A DNA stretch of 64,000 bases from Ferruginibacter lapsinanis (GCF_020783315.1 NZ_CP086063.1:558001-622000); one strand, 5' to 3'. Positions 26,102-35,402 are shown, numbered from the stretch's first letter. Notes: a model not told the origin generated them from the sequence alone. Program-made: numbers and translations.

Positions 26102-27874
26102 ATGAAACACATTTTTAGCTTTCTTCTTTCAGTAACATTTGCCATCATTGGTAATGCACATGCACAAAAAGCTGACATTATTATCATAAATGGTAAAATA
26201 ACAACGCTTGATGTTAATAACAGCGAGGTAGAAGCAGTGGCCATTGCAGGCAATAAAGTGATACAAACAGGTAGCAATGCACAGGCATTAAAACTGAAAG
26301 GGAAACAAACAAAAATCATTGACGCCAAAGGCAGCAGGGTAATTCCAGGTTTATTCGACAGCCACTTGCATGTTATTCGTGGTGGACGATTTTATAATAC
26401 CGAATTGAGATGGGATGGAGTTAGTTCTTTAAAAAAAGCATTACAGATGCTAAAAGAGCAAGCACAGCGTACTCCAGAAGGCCAATGGGTTCGTGTGGTA
26501 GGCGGCTGGAACGAATACCAGTTTAAAGAAAAACGCTTACCAACATTAGAAGAAATCAATGAAGCTACCGGTAATGTACCCACGTTTATTTTGTATCTCT
26601 ATGGTAAAGCCTGGCTGAACAAAGCAGGCATAAAAAAATTAAACATCAATGCAGATACGCCTAATCCACCTGCCGGATTAATTGAGAAAGATAACGACGG
26701 AAACCCAACAGGTTTATTGGTTGCAGAACCAAACGCATTTATTTTATATTCTACACTATCAAAACTTCCTGAACTTACCATCGATGAAAAAATAAATTCT
26801 ACCCTGCAATACATGACGGAATTAAACCGCCTGGGTGTAACAGCTGTTATGGACGCAGGTGGCGGCTTCCAGAATTTCCCTGATGATTATAAGATCACAG
26901 ATTCATTGAATAACCTTGGCAAAATAACTGTTCGTCTTCCGTATTTTTTATTTGCACAAAAAAAAGGAACAGAGTTGATCGATTATACCAAATGGACAAG
27001 CATGGTGGAAATAGATGACCACGGACATAATGGGAAAAATGATATTGATTATCATGTAGAAGGCGGTGGCGAAAACTTAGTGGCGGATGCAGCAGACTTT
27101 GAAAACTTTTTATTTCCCCGGCCTGAATTGCCTGCTACAATGGAGAGCAGTTTAAAATCCGTATTGCAATTGCTGGTTAAAAACCGTTGGCCTTTCCGCA
27201 TACATGCCACATACAACGAAAGTATAACAAGAGATCTGGATGTGATTGAAGCAGTGAATAAAGAAACGCCTTTGAACGGATTAGTTTGGTTTTTTGACCA
27301 TGCCGAAACAATAACAGAGGCTAACCTGCTACGTATTAAAACATTGGGTGGCGGAATAGCTGTGCAACATCGTATGGCTTACCAAGGAGAAAGCTTTATT
27401 CATCGTTATGGGAAAAAAGCGGCACTGGCTGTGCCTCCTATAAAAAGAATGCTAGAGCTTGGTTTACCTGTTAGCCTCGGTACAGACGGAACAAGGGTGG
27501 CAAGTTACAATCCATGGATTGCACTATATTGGGTAACTACTGGTAAAACAATTGGTGGCGCACAGGTAATGGCAAAAGAAAATACATTAGACAGGAAAAC
27601 CGCTCTGCAATTATTTTCTTACTGTGGCTATAACTTGATAAAAGAAAAATTGAAAGGTAAAATCGAAAAAGGTTACTATGCTGACCTAGTGATTTTAGAC
27701 AAAGATTATTTTTCTGTGGATGAAGAATTGATAAAATCAATTACCTCAAAACTAACTATTGTAGATGGTAAAGTGGTATATGGAAATGAAGAATATAAAA
27801 ATGTGGCTCCCATTGCATTACCTGTAATTCCTGCATGGAGTCCTGTAAAATATTATGGTGGGTATCAAAAATAA
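26102..27874 (+). CDS. Secreted YtcJ-like amidohydrolase
   Basis: The 590-aa protein has a signal peptide (FSFLLSVTFAIIGNAHAQ) and the amidohydrolase-3 fold: IIIINGKITTLD, then RVIPGLFDSHLHVIRGG with the HxH metal ligands near residue 90. The C-terminal part has GLPVSLGTDGTRVASYNPW, with the catalytic Asp, and KGYYADLVILDKDY. YtcJ-type enzymes hydrolyse amide or ester bonds; the substrate here is unknown. It follows the secreted isochorismatase-like hydrolase, suggesting a periplasmic degradation pathway. Confidence 0.88.
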   Translation: MKHIFSFLLSVTFAIIGNAHAQKADIIIINGKITTLDVNNSEVEAVAIAGNKVIQTGSNAQALKLKGKQTKIIDAKGSRVIPGLFDSHLHVIRGGRFYNTELRWDGVSSLKKALQMLKEQAQRTPEGQWVRVVGGWNEYQFKEKRLPTLEEINEATGNVPTFILYLYGKAWLNKAGIKKLNINADTPNPPAGLIEKDNDGNPTGLLVAEPNAFILYSTLSKLPELTIDEKINSTLQYMTELNRLGVTAVMDAGGGFQNFPDDYKITDSLNNLGKITVRLPYFLFAQKKGTELIDYTKWTSMVEIDDHGHNGKNDIDYHVEGGGENLVADAADFENFLFPRPELPATMESSLKSVLQLLVKNRWPFRIHATYNESITRDLDVIEAVNKETPLNGLVWFFDHAETITEANLLRIKTLGGGIAVQHRMAYQGESFIHRYGKKAALAVPPIKRMLELGLPVSLGTDGTRVASYNPWIALYWVTTGKTIGGAQVMAKENTLDRKTALQLFSYCGYNLIKEKLKGKIEKGYYADLVILDKDYFSVDEELIKSITSKLTIVDGKVVYGNEEYKNVAPIALPVIPAWSPVKYYGGYQK

Positions 27875-27889
27875 AACCATTGCATTGTG

Positions 27890-28078
27890 GGTTTATTTAC
27901 ACAGTTGGCTTTTTCGCCCATACTTGCCGTAACGTTAACCGGCTATTTCATGGTACACTTTCATGATGCAGCATTCGTAAAAACCACGCTTTACATGTAT
28001 AGCTTGTAGTATTTACTAATCTTGTTTTTGGGTGCAGGGAAATATTCTTTCTACAATTTAATTTATAAAAATTTAATT
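27890..28078 (+). pseudogene. DoxX-family remnant with internal stop
   Basis: In the frame starting at 27890 the sequence reads GLFTQLAFSPILAVTLTG, then YFMVHFHDAAFVKTTLYMYS. A TAG at 28007-28009 interrupts it, and it resumes with YLLILFLGAGKYSFYNLIY. This matches the C-terminal half of DoxX membrane proteins. The N-terminal half is absent and one stop is present, so the gene is dead. DoxX genes often accompany Crp/Fnr, pirin and FMN-reductase genes. Confidence 0.65.
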
Positions 28079-28079
28079 A

Positions 28080-28625
28080 ATGAAAATAATAGCATTTGGA
28101 GCTTCATACAGCAAAGACTCTATCAACAAAAAACTGGCAGCTTTTGCCGCATCTTATTTCCCTAATGAAAAAACGGAAATAATAGATTTAAATAATTATC
28201 CTCTACCATTGTTTACAGTAGATGCAGAAAAAGAAATAGGACAACCACAGGCGGCAAAAGATTTTTTAAATAAAATTTCAACGGCAGGTATATTGATTAT
28301 TTCAGTAGCCGAACATAACGGCTCTTATACAACTGCGTTTAAAAATTTATTTGACTGGGCTTCGAGAATTAATCTAAAGATGTTTGAAGGCAAAAAACTT
28401 TTGTTGCTGGCAACTGCCCCCGGCCCAAGGGGAGGGATATCTGCATTAGAAGCAGCCGTAGCTCGTTTCCCTATTCATGGAGCGGAAATAATTGGCTCTT
28501 TTTCCTTGCCAAAGTTTGCGGAAAATTTCTCCGAAAAAAAAGGAATTATTAATGAAGGGCTAAAAGCATCTTTTGATGAACTGATGAATAAAGTATTATT
28601 ACTTCAAACGCCGATAAACGCATAA
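28080..28625 (+). CDS. NADPH-dependent FMN reductase family protein
   Basis: The 181-aa flavodoxin-like protein starts MKIIAFGASYSKDSINKKLA, the FMN phosphate-binding loop. It contains LIISVAEHNGSYTTAFKNLFDW, broken here at EHNGS, which corresponds to the family motif PEYNGSxPGxLKNxIDW, and LLLLATAPGPRGG. It reduces FMN, quinones or azo compounds with NAD(P)H. The ATG follows directly on the DoxX remnant. It is followed after 6 nt by the porin gene. Confidence 0.88.
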   Translation: MKIIAFGASYSKDSINKKLAAFAASYFPNEKTEIIDLNNYPLPLFTVDAEKEIGQPQAAKDFLNKISTAGILIISVAEHNGSYTTAFKNLFDWASRINLKMFEGKKLLLLATAPGPRGGISALEAAVARFPIHGAEIIGSFSLPKFAENFSEKKGIINEGLKASFDELMNKVLLLQTPINA

Positions 28626-28631
28626 AGCCTG

Positions 28632-30005
28632 ATGAAAAGATTATTGTTATTACTTCTGCCTATTTTAATAAAAACAACAGCAATGGCGCAGAAGCTTCCT
28701 GCATTCAAACTATTGCGGTATGATGAAGATTATTCTTTTTTAAAGAACGATTCCTCAAAAAACATTTATACCAAACTAAAATTTGTGCCTTTGTCTGTAA
28801 GCAAAAAAAACTATATCAGTTTTGGAGGTGAAATTCGTTATCAATATTTCTATGCCAAAAATGAAACTTGGGGTGATGACCCAGAGGATCATGACGGCTA
28901 TGTACTAACAAGATGGCTGACAAATGCTGATATTCATTCAGGAAAATATTTCAGGACGTTTGTACAACTGCAAAGCAGCCTCGCCAATAGCAAAACAGGA
29001 GCAAGCCCGGTTGAAAATAATCCTTTAGATTTGCACCAGGCTTTTATTGACATTAATCCACTTGTTTCAGAAAAATCAAAACTCACATTCAGGATTGGAA
29101 GGCAGGAATTATTGTATGGCTCACAAAGAATTGTTGCTGTAAGGGACGGACCAAATAACCGGCAGTCGTTTGATGCACTCCGTTCCATTTTTACCTCAGG
29201 CAATTACAGGGTTGATGTTTTTTTCAGCCATTATGTAGCAGCAAAACCAAAAATATTTGATGATGGCTTCAATAAAAATACTGAATTGTGGGGAGTATAT
29301 CTTGTAAGGAGTAAATTACCAGTTATAAAAAACATTGACCTGTATTATCTTGGCTTATGGAAAAAAAATACTGCATTCAATATTGGTAAAGGAAAAGAAT
29401 TAAGACATTCCATCGGCACAAGGATATGGAGCAGCAAAAATAATTGGAAGTATGATGTAGAAACATTGTACCAGTTTGGAAAATTTACTGATAAAAATAT
29501 TACTGCATGGACCGCATCTGTGAGTACTTCGTATCTATTCTGTGCTGCAAAATTTAAACCTGAGCTTGGCTTAAAAACAGAACTCATCAGTGGCGATAAA
29601 AACAAAACCGACAACAAACTGCAAACGTTCAACCCCATCTATCCCCGTGGTGCTTATTTTGGATTAGCTGCATTGATCGGTGCCGCAAACCTTATTGATG
29701 TGCATCCGTCCATATCATTTGAATTATCAGAAAAACTAAGGTTAGATATTGATAATGATATTTTTTGGAGATATACACACAATGATGGTTTGTATGCCGT
29801 GAATATGACTTTGATCTACCCCGATGCTAATACCATCGAAACAAAAATTGGCAACCAACTTACGAGCGGATTGATTTATACGCCTAATGGCTTTTTATAT
29901 TTACGTGGGGAATTTACATGGTTTAAAGCTGGCCGTTATTTAAAAACCGTGGGTGCAGGAAAAGACATTTTGTTTACAGGCTTTACAGTGCAATTGAAAT
30001 TTTAA
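28632..30005 (+). CDS. Alginate-export-type outer-membrane porin
   Basis: The 457-aa product has a signal peptide (LLLLLPILIKTTAMAQ) and a C-terminal aromatic residue (QLKF) as in outer-membrane barrels. The patterns SFGGEIRYQYFYAKNE, FRIGRQELLYGSQRIVA and NNRQSFDALRSI are those of the alginate export (AlgE-like) family. In Bacteroidota this family covers porins of unknown substrate. It forms an operon with the FMN reductase gene. Confidence 0.85.
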   Translation: MKRLLLLLLPILIKTTAMAQKLPAFKLLRYDEDYSFLKNDSSKNIYTKLKFVPLSVSKKNYISFGGEIRYQYFYAKNETWGDDPEDHDGYVLTRWLTNADIHSGKYFRTFVQLQSSLANSKTGASPVENNPLDLHQAFIDINPLVSEKSKLTFRIGRQELLYGSQRIVAVRDGPNNRQSFDALRSIFTSGNYRVDVFFSHYVAAKPKIFDDGFNKNTELWGVYLVRSKLPVIKNIDLYYLGLWKKNTAFNIGKGKELRHSIGTRIWSSKNNWKYDVETLYQFGKFTDKNITAWTASVSTSYLFCAAKFKPELGLKTELISGDKNKTDNKLQTFNPIYPRGAYFGLAALIGAANLIDVHPSISFELSEKLRLDIDNDIFWRYTHNDGLYAVNMTLIYPDANTIETKIGNQLTSGLIYTPNGFLYLRGEFTWFKAGRYLKTVGAGKDILFTGFTVQLKF

Positions 30006-30251
30006 AAAACTAGAAACACAAAAAAATATCGGCCTGTTCACATTTTTGCTGACAGTTGTAGCCCACTTTGTGCATCCCGAACCGCAGTTGATTAAAAATA
30101 TTAAAGAACAAGATAACAAACAAAAGCCCAGTGATGTTTGTTACGTAGAGATAATGCACAATAGGAAGTTATTATCTATTTTGTATTGTTTATAGTGCCA
30201 ATGACAGTTTACTATTTTTGTTTTATTCCTCATTAATTTAATGCTAAGATC
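30006..30251. other. Non-coding region after the porin gene
   Basis: A short open stretch directly after the porin stop reads GLFTFLLTVVAHFVHPEPQ and may be a decayed membrane-protein remnant, possibly DoxX-like; this is weak. It ends in stops near 30195. Nothing else was recognised before the repeat array. Confidence 0.3.
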
Positions 30252-30372
30252 GGAAATTACCATTTGGTCTTCTGTCAGTTCCAGATGCTATCTGAAAACA
30301 TCCAACCACCATCCCGAAACTTCCAGATTACACATGGAAACTTCCAACCGCTATTGTGAAACTTCCGGGTAA
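30252..30372. repeat. 21-nt period repeat array upstream of small gene
   Basis: Six units are spaced exactly 21 nt apart when aligned on the core TTCC (variants TACC and ATCC) at 30258, 30279, 30300, 30321, 30342 and 30363. The best units read GAAACTTCCA plus 11-12 variable bases. The core GGAAACTTCC is a near-palindrome. The array lies 139 nt before the ATG of a 112-aa gene. The variable parts differ between units, but unlike CRISPR the conserved part is only about 9 nt. Confidence 0.8.
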
Positions 30373-30510
30373 GGTTTCTGTAAGTAGATATACCAAACCG
30401 TTAGTTCTAAATAACTTCCGAAAAAATTTATTACTCCTTCAACCTTTTATAAACCATTTTTCAACTTACTTGCTTATAAAACACTCATCGCACTTTTAAA
30501 TTCTTCAATT

Positions 30511-30849
30511 ATGGCAAGGGCTATTAAAATTAGAGTTCCAATTCCTGAAAATGTGGGGGCGATCATCAAACTGTCTGAAAACATTTACACTAAACATACG
30601 GCGATGGGAGCTGATAGTCCGCAAAAAGCAATGGAAGATCATGATTGGATTGTATCCTATCCGAATGCTGTAAAATCTGCACAATTACATAAGAAAGCTG
30701 AAGAAGCAAAAAAAGAAATGGGAAAAGATTATCCCGACAGAGATCTATTGATCGGTGAATTAGACTCTATCAATAAAGCAAGCAGAAATGTACTGACCGG
30801 TATCTATAGTAAAAATGAAACGTGTAGAAGATTGGGGTTTTACAACTGA
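30511..30849 (+). CDS. Small conserved-looking protein of unknown function next to repeat array
   Basis: The 112-aa protein starts MARAIKIRVPIPENVGAI and is highly charged and helical, with a Lys/Glu-rich middle (HKKAEEAKKEMGKDYPD). The C-terminus is ASRNVLTGIYSKNETCRRLG. There is no signal peptide and no membrane segment. From memory, Bacteroidota genomes carry many similar small proteins with an N-terminal RVPIP-like and a C-terminal LLGIYKGxE...LGxWGF pattern. That recollection could not be checked. The upstream 21-nt array may be linked to it. A terminator follows at 30895. Confidence 0.7.
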   Translation: MARAIKIRVPIPENVGAIIKLSENIYTKHTAMGADSPQKAMEDHDWIVSYPNAVKSAQLHKKAEEAKKEMGKDYPDRDLLIGELDSINKASRNVLTGIYSKNETCRRLGFYN

Positions 30850-30894
30850 TGATATACCGAAACAAAAAAAGAAAACTAAACAACCATAATTTGT

Positions 30895-30929
30895 AAAGGA
30901 CTATAGTTTTATTAACTACAGTCCTTTTT
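30895..30929. terminator. Rho-independent terminator between the small gene and the GNAT-like gene
   Basis: AAAGGACTATAGTT pairs with AACTACAGTCCTTT and continues into a T-run on the plus strand. Genes converge here, so it may serve both. Confidence 0.8.
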
Positions 30930-30937
30930 CGTAATAC

Positions 30938-32107
30938 TTACAATACCGGATGCCTTTTAAACTCCTTCGTTCTGTCAAACAAATACCGATAGGTAGTGAG
31001 GTTGCGGCTGCGGTAAGTCTCTCCCAGGCTTTCGGCAATATTGATCATTTTAGGATTAAAATCTCCGATCCACTGCATTTCATATTGTGTATAGGTACAG
31101 GCATCTGTTTGTAAATGCTTTGTAGCAGATTCTCCGATAATAAAAGCATCAATACCCTTTCCATGCCATTCCGGAACCACACCAAATACGATCCCGGTAA
31201 ATTTTTTATTGGGCTTGAATGTCTTAACCCACAAGAATTTCAGTTTTTGCAGTAGTCCGAATTTACCTCCCAAATATTTGAACCATTGGTTCAGGTCGGG
31301 CAAATTTACAAACATGGCAATCGGCTCATTTTTGTGATACGCAAACCAAATGATCTTTTCATCCATCACCGGTTTCATTTGCCTGAATAAAATTACAGCC
31401 TGCTCTTTCGACATTTGTTTTAAACCGCCATGCCCTGCCCATGCCTTGTTATATACAGTAACAAAATCTTCGGCAAATTTTTCTAACTGATCTTTTTTGA
31501 TGTGTTGAGAACTGAAGTTTGGATCGCTTGCATATACCGCATGACGATCGTGAATTTTTTTTAGCAACGGACTTTTAGGATCCATGCCAAAACATATCTG
31601 ATTAAAGAAAACCTGAAAACCATAATTTTCAAACAACTCCACGTAATAAGGTGGATTGTAATTCATGCAATACAACGGTTCTTCAAAACCTTTGGTTACC
31701 ATTCCCCACCACCTGTCTCTTTCTCCAAAATTGATAGGACCATCCATCGCTTCCATACCATGTTGTATCAGCCAGTGTTTGGCGTTATCTAATAAAAGAT
31801 CTGCCGCATCCTGATCATTGATGCATTCAAAAAAACCAATGCCGCCTACCGGCACATCATCTCCTTTAGTTTTATATTTTTTATTGACAAATGCGGCGAT
31901 TCTGCCGATCAATTTCCCTTCATCATCTTTCAGTATCCAGCGCTCGATCTCTCCCGAACGAAAAGCTTTGTTCTTATTTTTATCAAAAACCTGGTTAATG
32001 TCTTTATCTAAAGGACGTATCCATTTAGGATCGTTTTTGTACAACTCTACAGCCACCTGCAAAAACTCTTTTTGTCCTTTCGTATCGTTTACGGGAATCA
32101 ATTGCAT
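30938..32107 (-). CDS. GNAT-fold protein (YghO-like)
   Basis: The 389-aa protein belongs to large GNAT-related proteins like E. coli YghO. Recognisable stretches are ELYKNDPKWIRPLDKDI, GRIAAFVNKKY, GPINFGERDRWWGMVTKGF and GVVPEWHGKGIDAFII; the last resembles the acyl-CoA-binding RxxGxG/A loop of GNAT enzymes. The substrate is unknown. It is a single gene, upstream of which the NfnA/GltD-like operon ends. Confidence 0.7.
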   Translation of the reverse strand: MQLIPVNDTKGQKEFLQVAVELYKNDPKWIRPLDKDINQVFDKNKNKAFRSGEIERWILKDDEGKLIGRIAAFVNKKYKTKGDDVPVGGIGFFECINDQDAADLLLDNAKHWLIQHGMEAMDGPINFGERDRWWGMVTKGFEEPLYCMNYNPPYYVELFENYGFQVFFNQICFGMDPKSPLLKKIHDRHAVYASDPNFSSQHIKKDQLEKFAEDFVTVYNKAWAGHGGLKQMSKEQAVILFRQMKPVMDEKIIWFAYHKNEPIAMFVNLPDLNQWFKYLGGKFGLLQKLKFLWVKTFKPNKKFTGIVFGVVPEWHGKGIDAFIIGESATKHLQTDACTYTQYEMQWIGDFNPKMINIAESLGETYRSRNLTTYRYLFDRTKEFKRHPVL

Positions 32108-32193
32108 GCAGCAAATTTAAGGATATTGGGAAAAGCGGGGTAATGAGAAAATGTAAGATCTTCAAAAACAGTCAGGCCCTCAATACAAATTGT

Positions 32194-33687
32194 TTACACT
32201 TCCTCTGCCAGCATTGCATTAATAGAAGCCGCACTTCTTCTGCCTTCACCCATTGCCAATATAACAGTAGCAGCACCCAATACAATATCGCCGCCGGCAA
32301 AAATTCTTTTCATAGAGGTTTGCTGTGTTTCGTCTACAGTAATATTGCCTCTTTTATTAACTGCCAGTTGTGGTGTAGTTTGACTGATGAGTGGATTGCT
32401 GCCATTGCCTACCGCTACAATTACCGTATCAACATCCAGTATAAATTCGCTGCCAGGTATTTGCACCGGTGATCTCCTTCCGGATGCATCGGGTTCTCCC
32501 AATTCGTATTGCACACATTCAATGCCATTCACACGGCCGCTTTCATCACCCAATATTTTCTTTGCATTCTTAAGTAACAAAAATTCCACGCCTTCTTCTC
32601 TTGCATGCAACACTTCTTCTTTTCTTGCAGGCATTTCGGCTTCACCTCTGCGGTATACTACAAATACTTTTTCTGCTCCCAAACGTTTAGCCATTCTTGC
32701 AGCATCCATCGCCACATTACCACCACCTAATACTGCCACATTTTTTGATGGATAAATAGGCGTGTCTGCCTTTCTATCAAAAGCCTTCATCAGGTTGATA
32801 CGGGTAAGATATTCGTTGGCCGCAAAAACACCGATCAGGTTCTCTCCTTCAATACCCATAAAAACAGGAAGCCCTGCACCTGTACCAATGAACACCGCAT
32901 CATAGCCATCTTTATCTATCAGGTCAGTTAATTTCCTGGTACGACCTACCACAAAATTTGCTTTTATTTCTACCCCCATTGCTGCAAGGGTTTCTATTTC
33001 TTTATCAATGATATCGTTAGGCAATCTAAATTCGGGTATGCCATACCGTAATACACCACCCAATTTATGAAATGCTTCAAAAATTGTAACATGATGTCCT
33101 TCTCTTCTGCAATCTGCCGCTACTACCAACCCTGCAGGGCCACTACCCACTACCGCCACTTTTTTTCCGGTGGCCGGTTTTACAGAAGGGATCACAATTT
33201 TATCGTTAATGCGTTCCCAGTCTGCAACAAAACGTTCTAGTCGACCGATAGCTACTGAACTGTCAATATCCTTCAATGATTTACCAAGCGTACAATGCAG
33301 CTGGCATTGTTTTTCCTGCGGACAAACACGACCACAAACAGCAGGCAACAGCGTTGTTTGTTTTACCACCGCAATCGCTTGTTCTATTTCGCCTTTGGCG
33401 ATATGATCTATAAAACGAGGTATATCTATTTTAACCGGGCAGCCTTCCATGCAATTCTTTTTGGCGCATTGCAAACAGCGATAGGCTTCTACCTGCGCCT
33501 GCTCAAAACTATAGCCGAGTGCTACCTCTTCCATATTATGCGAACGCAATTCGGGATCCTGCACGGGCATATCCTGCGATGGTATCTTTTGTCTTTCTTT
33601 TACTTTTAAGGTGGCGGCTCTGGCCGAATATTCATTTAACAATGATTCAGCTTCTTCCTGTAATTCTTTGGCAGTTCTGTAACTCAT
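32194..33687 (-). CDS. GltD/NfnB-type NADPH-dependent flavoprotein (glutamate synthase small-subunit family)
   Basis: The 497-aa protein has N-terminal Fe-S cysteines (CLQCAKKNCMEGCPVKIDIP and CGRVCPQEKQCQLHC). An FAD Rossmann motif follows, VAVVGSGPAGLVVAADCRR, then a second nucleotide-binding motif, VAVLGGGNVAMDAARMAKRL. It overlaps the partner gene by 4 nt (ATGA). Paired with the SudB/NfnA-like protein it likely forms an NAD(P)H:ferredoxin or sulfide-type oxidoreductase rather than a true glutamate synthase, because no large GltB subunit is adjacent. Confidence 0.88.
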   Translation of the reverse strand: MSYRTAKELQEEAESLLNEYSARAATLKVKERQKIPSQDMPVQDPELRSHNMEEVALGYSFEQAQVEAYRCLQCAKKNCMEGCPVKIDIPRFIDHIAKGEIEQAIAVVKQTTLLPAVCGRVCPQEKQCQLHCTLGKSLKDIDSSVAIGRLERFVADWERINDKIVIPSVKPATGKKVAVVGSGPAGLVVAADCRREGHHVTIFEAFHKLGGVLRYGIPEFRLPNDIIDKEIETLAAMGVEIKANFVVGRTRKLTDLIDKDGYDAVFIGTGAGLPVFMGIEGENLIGVFAANEYLTRINLMKAFDRKADTPIYPSKNVAVLGGGNVAMDAARMAKRLGAEKVFVVYRRGEAEMPARKEEVLHAREEGVEFLLLKNAKKILGDESGRVNGIECVQYELGEPDASGRRSPVQIPGSEFILDVDTVIVAVGNGSNPLISQTTPQLAVNKRGNITVDETQQTSMKRIFAGGDIVLGAATVILAMGEGRRSAASINAMLAEEV

Positions 33688-34544
33688 AATGCTTCCTCTT
33701 TTAAACTGTTGTTATATGCTTTTTCAACAAAACATTTATAATGGGTTCTTTCAATGTCTTTGTAAGCACTCAGTCTTGCCATCATATTATCGAAGTCAAC
33801 CAAATGCCCATCAAACTCAGGGCCATCTACACAAACAAATTTTACTTCCTTGCCTACGTTCACTCTGCAACCGCCGCACATACCCGTGCCATCTACCATG
33901 ATAGTGTTTAAAGACACTTGTGTAAATACATTGTACGGCCTGGTTGTTTCTGAACAGAATTTCATCATCACCGGCGGACCGATAGCAATAACGATATCCG
34001 GTTTTGTTTCTCTTTCGCACAACTCTTTTAAAGGTGCTGTAACCAATGCTTTTATTCCGGCTGATCCATCATCGGTACAAATAATCAATTCATCGGCAAT
34101 AACCCTCATTTGTTCTTCCAGAATAACGAGTTCTTTTGTTCTTGCACCAATGATGATGGTAACATGATTGCCTGCTTTTTTTAATGCCTGCGCTATAGGA
34201 TGCATAGGTGCTACACCAATGCCACCACATACACAAACAGCACGACCAAAATTTTCAATATGTGTAGGCTTACCTAACGGACCAAGCAGCGCCGGTAACT
34301 CATCACCTACGTTAAAGGTGGCTAAATGTTTGGTGGTCTTTCCTACTACCTGGAAGATGATAGTGATAGAACCTTCTACCGTATCGGCATCTGCAATGGT
34401 AAGCGGAATACGTTCGCCATAATCATCATCGGTTTGTAAAATAATAAATTGCCCTGCCTGTCTTTCTTCGGCTATTAGTGGCGCATGAATACGCATTAGA
34501 AATACATCCTGCGAAAGCTGTTGCTTAAAAAGTATGTTGTTCAT
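33684..34544 (-). CDS. NfnA/SudB-type FAD/NAD-binding ferredoxin reductase subunit
   Basis: The 286-aa protein has an FAD-binding domain (ERIPLTIADAD), an NAD-binding domain (CVCGGIGVAPMHPIAQALKK), and a C-terminal [2Fe-2S] site, CGGCRVNVG plus CVDGPEFDGHLVDFD. This is the layout of dihydroorotate dehydrogenase electron-transfer subunits, SudB and NfnA. It is the first gene of a two-gene operon with the GltD-like subunit. Together they probably transfer electrons between NADH, NADPH and ferredoxin in the cytoplasm. Confidence 0.88.
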   Translation of the reverse strand: MNNILFKQQLSQDVFLMRIHAPLIAEERQAGQFIILQTDDDYGERIPLTIADADTVEGSITIIFQVVGKTTKHLATFNVGDELPALLGPLGKPTHIENFGRAVCVCGGIGVAPMHPIAQALKKAGNHVTIIIGARTKELVILEEQMRVIADELIICTDDGSAGIKALVTAPLKELCERETKPDIVIAIGPPVMMKFCSETTRPYNVFTQVSLNTIMVDGTGMCGGCRVNVGKEVKFVCVDGPEFDGHLVDFDNMMARLSAYKDIERTHYKCFVEKAYNNSLKEEAL

Positions 34545-34703
34545 GTTTTTGATAGGTTGTCGGGCACAAACCTATTTTATTAAACACTTAAATAATATGA
34601 CGAATGTTTGTCAAAAAGCAGAAAAAAATCATGATTTTAAAATGGCAACGTTGCCGGAAGTGGATGGAGGAAAAAAGTTTTCTTGATTAGCCTAAAAGGT
34701 CAT

Positions 34704-34835
34704 GCAAGCGCCAGACTTTTTTTGTGTCTATCTGTTATCACATCAACAGTATACATTAATAATTTGTTGGCTGCAGAATAGACTGATGCGCTACCTATTG
34801 GCCGTTGATGGTGGCTTACCAACAATGGCGGAAGT
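34704..34835 (+). repeat. Dispersed intergenic repeat, copy 1
   Basis: This copy shares with two others (36752-36866 and 37279-37392) an ordered set of blocks at constant spacing. The blocks are GTGTC, 15 nt, CAACA(A/G)TA(A/T)A(C/T)ATT, then AGACTGAT, CTATTGG and ACCAACAA(C/T)GGCG. It occupies most of the 430-bp gap between the NfnA-like gene and the DUF4190 gene. No open frame is conserved across the copies. Confidence 0.65.
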
Positions 34836-34975
34836 AATAATATTTCTAACAGTAACGGATGGGTAATATTCAGAGAATAATATTATACTATCCAATAATT
34901 TTTAACGCACTATTTGATACTCTCCAATTTTTTATATACCATTGTATTCTTAACTAACCTTATAATAAAAAAAAC

Positions 34976-35395
34976 ATGGAACAACAAAATGTTCAGGCAT
35001 CATCGAATGCTTACAAAACTTTTGGTATCATCAGTTTAATTCTGGGTATCATCGCATTTATTTTTTCTTTTATCCCTTGCCTGGGAACCTTCGCCGTAAT
35101 TCCCGGTATTTTAGGAATTATACTTGGAATTGTTGGCTTTGTGATGGCTAACAAAGTTAACGGCGGCAAGGGTATGGTTATTGCCGGCATCATTCTATCC
35201 ATATTGGGTACATCTGTTGCTTCATGGCAAGCAAAAAAAATGAGTGATCTAAGTAAAGTATTACAAGATTCTACTCAAATGAATCAACTTAAAAATTCCA
35301 TGGATTCAATAAAAAATGCAATGGAATCACTTACCCCGGTAGATTCAGTGGGAACAGTTGACTCTGTTAATGTACAAGATTCAGTAGCTCAATAA
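34976..35395 (+). CDS. DUF4190-type small membrane protein
   Basis: The 139-aa protein has two Gly-rich transmembrane segments (GIISLILGIIAFIFSFIPCL; FAVIPGILGIILGIVGFVM) and a third at MVIAGIILSILGTSV, typical of DUF4190. A hydrophilic C-terminal tail follows with Ser/Asp/Val repeats (VDSVGTVDSV). The next gene starts 7 nt later, so the pair is co-transcribed. Function is unknown. Confidence 0.8.
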   Translation: MEQQNVQASSNAYKTFGIISLILGIIAFIFSFIPCLGTFAVIPGILGIILGIVGFVMANKVNGGKGMVIAGIILSILGTSVASWQAKKMSDLSKVLQDSTQMNQLKNSMDSIKNAMESLTPVDSVGTVDSVNVQDSVAQ

Positions 35396-35402
35396 ATTAT
35401 TA

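Noticed and set aside
30252..30372. CRISPR array
   Set aside because: The conserved part is only about 9 nt, unit length is 21 nt, and no cas gene is nearby.
32194..33687. Glutamate synthase small subunit in the strict sense
   Set aside because: No large GltB subunit is adjacent and the coupled partner is an NfnA/SudB-type reductase, so an electron-transfer complex is more likely.
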